DNA from: Acidobacteriaceae bacterium
Lineage (GTDB): Bacteria; Acidobacteriota; Terriglobia; Terriglobales; Acidobacteriaceae
DNA length: 39,353 bases
Assembly (NCBI GenBank): GCA_903642235.1
Contig: CAHJWL010000018.1
Span: forward strand, 1 to 39,353
Direction of reading: 5' to 3'
The notes below the pieces were generated by a model that was given only the letters and a program-made list of their open reading frames with translations, searched no databases and was not told the DNA's origin. Made by a program: the position numbers and the translations under genes. Position 1 is the stretch's first letter; each line of letters opens with the position of its first letter. Positions 29,476 through 39,353 of the stretch are shown here, piece by piece.

Positions 29476-29706
29476 CTACGCTGCGACTCCGCCGTCAGCT
29501 GGGAGGCCGGGAGCTCGCAGCGGCCGATTGTTTGTCTGCGAGGGTGTGGCCTTTGTATCCACCGGGATCACCGTCTTGTGCCGGCCAAGGAAGACCCATG
29601 TCCCGAGCAGAATGAGCAGGATGGCAACCGCAAAGCCGATCACAATCGCGAGGAAATTCGGACCTTTGGGAAGATCGCGGTCTTCAGGAGCTGTAGGAAG
29701 TGCCAT
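29476..29706 (-). CDS. 76-residue single-pass membrane protein
   Basis: After a polar N-terminus (ALPTAPEDRDLPKGPN), one strong helix at about residues 18-40 contains FLAIVIGFAVAILLILLGTW. A Pro/Asn/Thr-rich tail without further motif follows. I do not recognise a family. It is divergent from the acyltransferase gene and 75 bases upstream of the ROK kinase gene on the same strand, so it may be cotranscribed with the kinase. Confidence 0.65.
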   Translation of the reverse strand: MALPTAPEDRDLPKGPNFLAIVIGFAVAILLILLGTWVFLGRHKTVIPVDTKATPSQTNNRPLRAPGLPADGGVAA

Positions 29707-29818
29707 ATCCGCTAGGATGCACGAAAGGCCTTGCCCCGGACGGAGCGGTTCCACCGGCTGCCACGCAGTCAGGAAGGCTCGAAGTCAGGGCGTTGCCTCG
29801 AGGGAAGGACGATCCCCT

Positions 29819-30931
29819 GTGATACCGGATCAGACACGCAGACAGGAAACCGCCCCGGTGCACACCAGGCAGCACTTCCTCATCTTGGATGGCCTCCGCG
29901 GCGTCGCAGCCCTGGCAGTCGTAACCTTCCACTTCATGGAGATGGCGATCTACGACTACAGCAGGCGCTTCATCGGGCATGGCTTTCTGGCGGTTGACTT
30001 CTTCTTCTGCCTGTCAGGATTCGTGATCGGGTATGCCTACGACGACCGGGTTGGGAGCATGGGGCTCTGGGAGTTCCTGAAGTCTCGCCTCATCCGGTTA
30101 CATCCTCTGGTGCTCTTCGGATCGCTTCTTGGGCTTCTTGCTCTGCTTGTTGGCCCCTTCGCGCCGCATGCTCTGGTCTACTCGGCCAGGCGGATCGCCC
30201 TGATCTTTCTTGCCTCTGTTCTTCTCATTCCGTACCCCGCTATGTCCGAGCGCAGCTTCAACCTGTTCAGCCTGAACGCTCCATCGTGGTCCCTGTTCTG
30301 GGAGTATGTGGCGAACATCCTCTACGCGGTCGCCCTATTCCGGTTCAGTCGACGATGGCTGTGGATCTGTATGGTGGCGGCTGCGGTCATGCTGTGTCTG
30401 GTCGGATATCAAGCAGGAGCTCTCTCCGGCGGTTGGAGCGGCGGGACATTCTGGCACGGTGGGGCACGCGTCGCGTACTCCTTCGTTGCCGGTCTGCTGG
30501 TATACCGCTCCAACTGGATTCTTCGATCGAAGCTGGGGTTTGGGGCGCTCTCCCTTCTGTTATTGCTTGCCTTCCTGATGCCCTATACGCAGGGCGGCTG
30601 GGTGCGAGAGGCGCTGGTGGTGCTGATCTACTTCCCGCTCCTGGTGGCGCTCGGCGCGGGTGCCACACTGACCCCTCGAACCGAGAAGCTGTGCACATTT
30701 GCGGGCACTCTGTCCTACCCGCTCTACATGACGCATTACGCGGTCATCTGGATCTTTGGGGACTACTATGCAACGCGAAAGCCGGATACAGTGCACCTCG
30801 CCCTGATCGTGGTGTTGGGGGTGATGGTGATGGCTGGGTTTGGCTGGCTGGTACTGGTCCTGTACGACGAGCCGGTGCGGCGATGGCTGACCGCGCGGAG
30901 GAAAGCGCAGGCGAGGGTACGAGCTCTCTGA
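29819..30931 (+). CDS. Acyltransferase-3 (OafA/YrhL-like) membrane protein
   Basis: A 370-residue polytopic protein with about ten helices that would transfer acetyl or other acyl groups to surface sugars. LDGLRGVAALAVVTFHF in helix 1 and FFFCLSGFVIGYAY in helix 2 are family hallmarks. The GTG at 29819 is chosen because AGGGAAGGA lies nine bases upstream and the family domain starts about 22 residues later. Earlier in-frame starts would run over the divergent small gene and add unsupported sequence. The acceptor substrate is unknown. Confidence 0.9.
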   Translation: MIPDQTRRQETAPVHTRQHFLILDGLRGVAALAVVTFHFMEMAIYDYSRRFIGHGFLAVDFFFCLSGFVIGYAYDDRVGSMGLWEFLKSRLIRLHPLVLFGSLLGLLALLVGPFAPHALVYSARRIALIFLASVLLIPYPAMSERSFNLFSLNAPSWSLFWEYVANILYAVALFRFSRRWLWICMVAAAVMLCLVGYQAGALSGGWSGGTFWHGGARVAYSFVAGLLVYRSNWILRSKLGFGALSLLLLLAFLMPYTQGGWVREALVVLIYFPLLVALGAGATLTPRTEKLCTFAGTLSYPLYMTHYAVIWIFGDYYATRKPDTVHLALIVVLGVMVMAGFGWLVLVLYDEPVRRWLTARRKAQARVRAL

Positions 30932-31249
30932 AGGAGCAAAGGGCACGAGCTGCGCCGGTAGGCAGGTACAGATTCTGCGCCGATCGGCTTACCCCTCCTC
31001 CCGGCTACCATTCGATCCTAAAATCTTCAAGAGATGGATTTTAGCTTTGGATCAGACCGGCTGAGGAGACGCTTCCTCCCGCTCTGGGGAGAAAGCCTGC
31101 GATGACTGATGCTACACCGGTGTGGAGAGTGACTAGGCCATGCAGGTCTGGGCTACTGTCGAAGGCAAGGGCGGCCAGAGATGAGCACACGCCTTCAGCG
31201 TGGCATCCGAATGGACTGGACAAGGGCGCCAGCGTGACGCCCTCTTGCG
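30932..31249. other. Gene-free stretch between convergent genes
   Basis: These 318 bases separate the stops of the acyltransferase and radical SAM genes. I see no convincing frame. AGGGCG (31223-31228) and CGCCCT (31238-31243) form a small stem just after the radical SAM stop on the minus strand and may help end that transcript, but no T-run supports it. Confidence 0.5.
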
Positions 31250-32845
31250 CTAGCGGCCGGGGGTGGAGGGAGTGTCGTTGGTGAGCTGGATGAGCTGGTG
31301 CAAGGGGCGGGGCTGGAGGCGGGTTTGGGGGCGAGGCTCCCAGGTGGGATAGAGGAGCTCCGGCATCGGTTTGGCCTGGAAGATCTTGCGGACCTGCTGA
31401 GCGATCCAGCGGGCGGAGGACTTGGCCTTGCGGCGGCGCGCGCTGTCCGTGGAGATGCCGGTGCCGGCATACATCTGACGGTAGAGCCGGGAGAGCAGCA
31501 TGAAGGCGATGCGGGATTTGAGGCTCTTGACGCAGGCGGAGCGCTGCCAGATATCACCAAAGGCGTAAAAGCGGTCCCAGACGCCTTGGGTGCGCTCCTT
31601 GATCTCTTCTGAGCTCATGGTGGGGTGCGGAGTGAACATCTTGGGACGGATGGCCGTGGGGATGAGCCAGTATCGAGTGACGGGGATGCCATCGACGAGG
31701 GTGGGGTTGAGGGACTGCTCTTTCTCCCAGCGGTTGAAATCGACGGTGCCGGGAAAGGGCGTCATCATGACGAACTGGGCGAAGGTGATGCCAGCTTTGA
31801 GGGCGAGATCGACGGTGGCGGTAAAGGTGGCGGGGCGATCTGTAGGGAGGCCGAAGATAAAGGAGCCGAGCACATGGACGCCGTGCCTGCGGAAGGTCTG
31901 CAGCTGCTCGACGAGGCGATCGCCGGAGAAGTTGAAGTCCTTGTAGACGGCCTTGAGTCCTTCCGGGGTGACGGCCTCCACGCCGACAAGGGCGCCCTTG
32001 ATGTTGGCGAGGCGCATGGCGTCGAGGAACTCGGTGTCTTCGGCGGACTCCATGGTGATCTGGGTAAAGAAGACCATGTCCCTGGGCAGCCTGGCGAGCT
32101 CTGCCATCAGCGAGAAGCGTTCCTGGCGCACGGCGAGGAGGGACTCGAGCTTTTCAGTGTTGCCCTGCTCGCGGGCGAGGCGCAAGTCGGTAAGGGTGAC
32201 GGGGTAGAAGTTGTCGTCGGCGAGGGCGATGAAGCGGATGCCTTTGCGGCGGAGGTCGATGATCTCGTCGATGACGCGCTCGAAGGAGCGCTGGCGAGGC
32301 TTCTGGCCGTCGGTGCGCCAGACGGAGCAGAAGGAGCAGTGCTTGGGGCAGCCGCGGATGGTTTGTACAGAGGCCCACATGTACTTGTCAGTGCGCATGA
32401 GATCCCAGCGTGCGGCGAGGAACTGATCGCCCTCGATGCGGCCGCCTTCATAGATGCGGTGGGCACGATTGCCGTGGAGATCCCAGAGGACCTGTCCCCA
32501 GGCGAGGTCGCCGTCGCCCTTGACTACGGCGGTGGCGGCGCCGAGCTCGAAGGGCTCTTCTGGAAAGAGGGTGGCATGAATGCCGCCATAAACGACGGTT
32601 GCGCCGCGAGCGGAGACGAGACGGCCGACTTGGTAGCCGCGGAGGGCGTTGCCGGTGTGGACGCTGATGCCGACGATGTCTCCGGGCTGGATGGTCTCGG
32701 GATCGAGCGGCTCGAGCGACTCATCGACGAGGACGGGATCGCCGAAGAAGGACGGCGTCGCGGCGGCGAGAACAAAGAGCCAGCGCGGAGTAATGACGGC
32801 AGTACCAAAGGAGTTGTCGCTGGGATTAACAAGATGCACACGCAT
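31250..32845 (-). CDS. B12-binding-type radical SAM enzyme
   Basis: A 531-residue protein. The N-terminal ~140 residues look like the cobalamin-binding fold placed before many radical SAM domains (GDIVGISVHTGNALRG, VVYGGIHATLFPEEP). No DxHxxG motif is seen, so any cobalamin binding would be base-off without His ligation, or lost. The radical SAM cluster motif is C166-x3-C170-x2-C173 in RGCPKHCSFC. Downstream blocks ALADDNFYPV, ALVGVEAVTPEGLKAVYKDF and SFIFGLPTD fit the SAM-binding barrel. The C-terminal ~150 residues are family-specific, ending in a Pro/Gln/Arg-rich tail. Such enzymes methylate or rearrange unactivated carbons, often in lipid or cofactor pathways. The substrate is not identifiable, and neighbouring genes give no clue. 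Confidence 0.88.
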   Translation of the reverse strand: MRVHLVNPSDNSFGTAVITPRWLFVLAAATPSFFGDPVLVDESLEPLDPETIQPGDIVGISVHTGNALRGYQVGRLVSARGATVVYGGIHATLFPEEPFELGAATAVVKGDGDLAWGQVLWDLHGNRAHRIYEGGRIEGDQFLAARWDLMRTDKYMWASVQTIRGCPKHCSFCSVWRTDGQKPRQRSFERVIDEIIDLRRKGIRFIALADDNFYPVTLTDLRLAREQGNTEKLESLLAVRQERFSLMAELARLPRDMVFFTQITMESAEDTEFLDAMRLANIKGALVGVEAVTPEGLKAVYKDFNFSGDRLVEQLQTFRRHGVHVLGSFIFGLPTDRPATFTATVDLALKAGITFAQFVMMTPFPGTVDFNRWEKEQSLNPTLVDGIPVTRYWLIPTAIRPKMFTPHPTMSSEEIKERTQGVWDRFYAFGDIWQRSACVKSLKSRIAFMLLSRLYRQMYAGTGISTDSARRRKAKSSARWIAQQVRKIFQAKPMPELLYPTWEPRPQTRLQPRPLHQLIQLTNDTPSTPGR

Positions 32846-33331
32846 GGGAGACCCTCGGAGCCGGAGATGGTCGCATGGGTCTGCCAGTTTGCTGGAGCGT
32901 GCTTCCCACGAGACATGATCGTTCTCTGTGCTGCCAAAAGGCGATCATGGGGCACGCGTGCGATCCCAGCATACAGGCTGAAGGCGCAAAGAGGGGTTAA
33001 CCCAGCTCTTTGCGACGCAAGGTGGGGTTGATGGGAGGAAGAACGCCGGGGCCGAAGCTCTGCGCTATGAAGAAGAGTCTGGCGGTGGAGGTGGCGACGC
33101 TCTCAGGCGGGGAGGCGAGCGGGTTTGGGAATCGGGGCGAGCTGGAGGCGGATCTCGGGACGCTGGCGAAACTATCCGAAGCCGGTATCCGCTGAGCTTC
33201 CGGTTGACATCGAGGGCGCCGGGTATGCATCCGCGGGCGGTGTGGGTGGTGGGGCATTCGGAGATGATAGTGGCGGCGCGGAGTAGTTAATGAGCGGTGG
33301 AGGCGGGAAGCTCAGGTCGTTGAACGAGGAT
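32846..33331. other. Gene-free stretch with a possible gene remnant
   Basis: These 486 bases lie between the radical SAM start and the first Dcd-like gene. On the minus strand, 32997-33257 holds an 86-codon frame ending ARLFFIAQSFGPGVLPP then INPTLRRKELG. Its third-position GC is high in the last ~60 codons, as in local genes, but it has no recognisable start and no family I know. It may be the 3' remnant of a gene. AT content rises sharply beyond about 33330. Confidence 0.35.
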
Positions 33332-33775
33332 CTAGTGGCCTGGTGTCGACACTGTTGGTCCATTCGCCTTGTTATATCGTCCGGCATACGGCTTGCAGCT
33401 TCGAGTTGAGGTTGTGAAGATGAACAGTTGTGCAACGGCAGCGCCGATAGGGATCTTCACTATGTTTGGCGAATGGTTCATTAGCTCGTACGTGATGCGA
33501 CCTTGAAAGCCTCCTTCTATTTGCCCATCCGATGCCTGCACGCTGACGAACAACCTTGCCAACGAACCTTTAGTCTGGATAAACCCGAAGAAGCCAAGTG
33601 GAATTTTGACTCGTTCGGCGGAGCACGCCAGTACGCATTCGTGTGGCTCCAATCGAAGACCTGCTCCTTCTAAACGTTCCTTTTCGAAAAGTTCTTCCGG
33701 ATAGTCTTGCCCATAGGTGATGGATTGTGGTGAGGGCAGAGCTCGCGGCCGGATGATCTCTCTATGGAGAGTCAA
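33332..33775 (-). CDS. dCTP deaminase/dUTPase-fold protein, probably frameshifted at its start
   Basis: From the TTG at 33775 the frame gives 147 residues. KGSLAR (69-74), GGFQGRITYELMN (88-100, keeping the expected catalytic glutamate E97), IPIGAAVAQLFIF and the C-terminal GRYNKANGPTVS follow the Dcd pattern RSSLAR / DPGFxGxITLE / PGxxxxQL / YxGQxGPT. Similarity continues upstream of the TTG: codons 33776-33840 in the same frame read LIDQFSIVDVAERFDEQSIS, which aligns with the Dcd N-terminus, yet no ATG, GTG or TTG lies there. An ATG at 33864 with GAGG upstream starts a frame one base off that meets a stop at 33805. A single-base indel between 33840 and 33862 would join them. The gene is AT-rich and overlaps or abuts the upstream Dcd-like gene. 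Possibly inactive or a sequence error. Confidence 0.6.
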   Translation of the reverse strand: MTLHREIIRPRALPSPQSITYGQDYPEELFEKERLEGAGLRLEPHECVLACSAERVKIPLGFFGFIQTKGSLARLFVSVQASDGQIEGGFQGRITYELMNHSPNIVKIPIGAAVAQLFIFTTSTRSCKPYAGRYNKANGPTVSTPGH

Positions 33776-33878
33776 ACTGATGGACTGTTCGTCAAATCTC
33801 TCGGCTACATCAACAATCGAAAATTGGTCGATGAGGCCTTTAGGTTTTCTCCTACTACGACCATAGAACCTCGCTGAA

Positions 33879-34523
33879 TCAACGTCCTTGACTGAACTTT
33901 ACATAGTTCACGACTGCATTTGCCACGGTTCCAAGTGCAGCGATGGATGCGATTGCGATCGGAACCCAAACTCGCCAGTTTCTTGCATTCCACATCTCCA
34001 ATCGCTGCAGACGGTTAGGGGTCTTTGCAGCGACGTTTGGCTTGATACTCTTCTGAGCGGAGAGCAGATTGTTGTGTGATTCCGTGGAAAAGAAGCTACA
34101 ACCACACAATGGATCACCTGGCTTTAGGTTGAGTTCTCTCGGTCCACCGTTATAGACGCCGATTCGGAGCTTGTCCTGAAAAGATGGGTCTATTTTCCCG
34201 GAGGAAATAAAAACGCCTTGGAAGATCAGCTTCCCTTTACCCATGACAAGACCAAAAACGTTTGAAGGCAGCGCTAATTCTTCCTTAACCTGGATGACGA
34301 GAGTCCACCCCGGTTTAAGAACCAATCCATCTTCGCCCATTGCATAGAAGCAGTTCTCTCTACAATCGAACCACTCGTCTCCTACGTGAAGATCCAAAGT
34401 AGTTCTTGCGGGATCGAGGGTGGGTTCTACGTCTAGGTAAATAAGACTTCTCTGCGATGAGAAGAATCGTTTGTATTCGTCTCGGTTCTTCGTCACGCGG
34501 TCGTTCAGGTAAACAACACTCAT
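33879..34523 (-). CDS. Membrane-anchored dCTP deaminase/dUTPase-fold protein
   Basis: A 214-residue protein. Residues about 25-150 follow the Dcd/dUTPase beta fold: TTLDLHVGDEW, LVLKPGWTLVIQVKEELALP, GKGKLIFQGVFISSGKIDPSF (92-115) and LKPGDPLCGCSFF. The IDPSF aspartate is kept, but the position of the catalytic glutamate is G122 (LRIGVYN), and the RSSLAR arginine is absent, so deamination is unlikely. A linker (150-183) leads to one strong hydrophobic helix at 185-207 (VWVPIAIASIAALGTVANAV) and a short basic tail. The plausible topology is a cytoplasmic nucleotide-binding domain anchored at the C-terminus. AAGGAA precedes the ATG. Composition is AT-richer than the flanking genes, which suggests transfer. 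A second Dcd-fold gene follows. Role is inference; see findings. Confidence 0.75.
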   Translation of the reverse strand: MSVVYLNDRVTKNRDEYKRFFSSQRSLIYLDVEPTLDPARTTLDLHVGDEWFDCRENCFYAMGEDGLVLKPGWTLVIQVKEELALPSNVFGLVMGKGKLIFQGVFISSGKIDPSFQDKLRIGVYNGGPRELNLKPGDPLCGCSFFSTESHNNLLSAQKSIKPNVAAKTPNRLQRLEMWNARNWRVWVPIAIASIAALGTVANAVVNYVKFSQGR

Positions 34524-34554
34524 CTGCGTCTTATTCCTTGGTGAGGTAAGAACG

Positions 34555-34588
34555 ACGGGCGGACCCTTGAGGAGTCCGCCCGTTTATT
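34555..34588. terminator. Terminator after rpoC
   Basis: ACGGGCGGAC (34555-34564) and its perfect complement (34574-34583) form a 10-bp GC-rich stem with a 9-base loop. It lies 55 bases beyond the rpoC stop on the minus strand and upstream of the Dcd-like pair. The T-rich side faces the plus strand (TTTATT); on the minus strand the downstream run is CGTTCTT, so termination may be partial and allow read-through into the Dcd genes. Confidence 0.7.
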
Positions 34589-34638
34589 GCTGCTATTGTT
34601 CAGGGTGTTGCGCGCAGCGCGGTGGCTGCATGCAATGC

Positions 34639-38832
<4,194 letters not shown>

Positions 38833-38962
38833 AGTCTCTGTGTCTCCGGGTGCGGCCGGGCGGGCCGCTGTTGGTCAATCTGTTCCACGATGACTTTGGG
38901 CGCATCGTGATGCCGGTATGTCTGGTGCTGAAGCTCGATTTCAGTTGTGGTGATGCGAGTGA

Positions 38963-39007
38963 TGACGGTCTCTTTTGTCTCAAAAGACGGGGAGGAGAAG
39001 ACCGTCA
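38963..39007 (-). promoter_or_regulatory. Nested inverted repeat in the rpoB-rpoC spacer
   Basis: TGACGGTCT (38963-38971) pairs with AGACCGTCA (38999-39007). Inside, CTTTTG (38972-38977) and CAAAAG (38981-38986) form a second small stem. The structure lies just after the rpoB stop. It could be an RNase processing site, a partial terminator or an attenuator that sets the beta to beta' ratio; only the symmetry is seen. Confidence 0.4.
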
Positions 39008-39019
39008 CCGCTTCCCTGC

Positions 39020-39353
<334 letters not shown>

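Noticed and set aside
31060..31100. GGCTGAGGAGAC resembling part of a cobalamin riboswitch box
   Set aside because: It lies downstream of the radical SAM gene, no gene follows it on the plus strand, and the rest of the riboswitch pattern is missing. No such box was seen upstream of the gene in 32846-33331 either.
31625..33031. 468-codon plus-strand frame opposite the radical SAM gene
   Set aside because: Asp/Glu/Ala/Gly-rich shadow of a conserved gene carrying the CxxxCxxC motif on the other strand.
33172..33435. 87-codon minus-strand frame upstream of the possible remnant
   Set aside because: Pro/Ser-rich composition, spans the composition boundary and the end of the Dcd-like gene, with no family resemblance.
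33840..33865. Programmed -1 frameshift in the soluble Dcd-like gene
   Set aside because: The region has short A-runs but no X XXY YYZ slippery heptamer or downstream stem; an indel or sequence error is simpler.

Overview
The window is a GC-rich chromosomal segment, most likely from an Acidobacteriota member of the Terriglobia (Terriglobus/Granulicella/Edaphobacter type). This rests on overall gene repertoire and style: a PEP-CTERM protein, a DUF6677-type membrane protein, many GGDEF proteins, and housekeeping clusters broken into blocks. It is an inference from gene content, not a phylogenetic result. I see no tRNA, rRNA, CRISPR array or insertion sequence.

Layout. 1-4.7 kb: the 3' part of infB with a strong terminator, two degenerate short repeats, an M24 metallopeptidase, two small membrane proteins and a DUF1059 protein. 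4.8-7.9 kb: two tandem paralogous GAF-PAS-GGDEF diguanylate cyclases. 7.96-12 kb (minus strand): the alpha-operon block in the order infA-rpmJ-rpsM-rpsK-rpsD-rpoA-rplQ, with a TTG-started infA and an RpoA ending in a run of 14 acidic residues. 12-14 kb (minus): a cysteine-synthase-like PLP enzyme, an Lrp/AsnC regulator and a cold-shock protein. 14.2-20 kb (minus): mutL, a large AlkZ/HTH_42-like winged-helix protein with a ~450-residue repetitive basic tail, and cmk, the last two coupled by a TAATG overlap. 20.3-25.7 kb: a PEP-CTERM protein, a DUF606 transporter, pyruvate kinase, a YihY/BrkB membrane protein, a secreted thioredoxin-like protein and a secreted alpha/beta hydrolase. 25.8-31 kb: a PAS-GGDEF-EAL protein with intact cyclase and phosphodiesterase motifs, a GlsB/YeaQ-type membrane protein, a ROK-family (polyphosphate-glucokinase-like) kinase, a small membrane protein and an acyltransferase-3 protein. 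31.25-32.85 kb: a B12-binding-type radical SAM enzyme. 33.3-34.5 kb: a visibly more AT-rich insert with two dCTP deaminase/dUTPase-fold proteins. 34.6-39.35 kb: rpoC and the 3' end of rpoB (minus).

Most of the window is housekeeping: translation initiation, the ribosome/RNA polymerase alpha block, the beta/beta' genes, mismatch repair and nucleotide metabolism. Three cyclic-di-GMP turnover proteins, all with an RxxD inhibitory site, suggest dense second-messenger control. The best candidate for something undescribed is the compositionally distinct Dcd-fold pair just downstream of the rpoBC terminator. One member has lost the expected catalytic glutamate and carries a C-terminal membrane helix. 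The other keeps the glutamate but appears frameshifted at its start. Together they could be a nucleotide-sensing, membrane-acting (possibly defence) module; that function is inference only.
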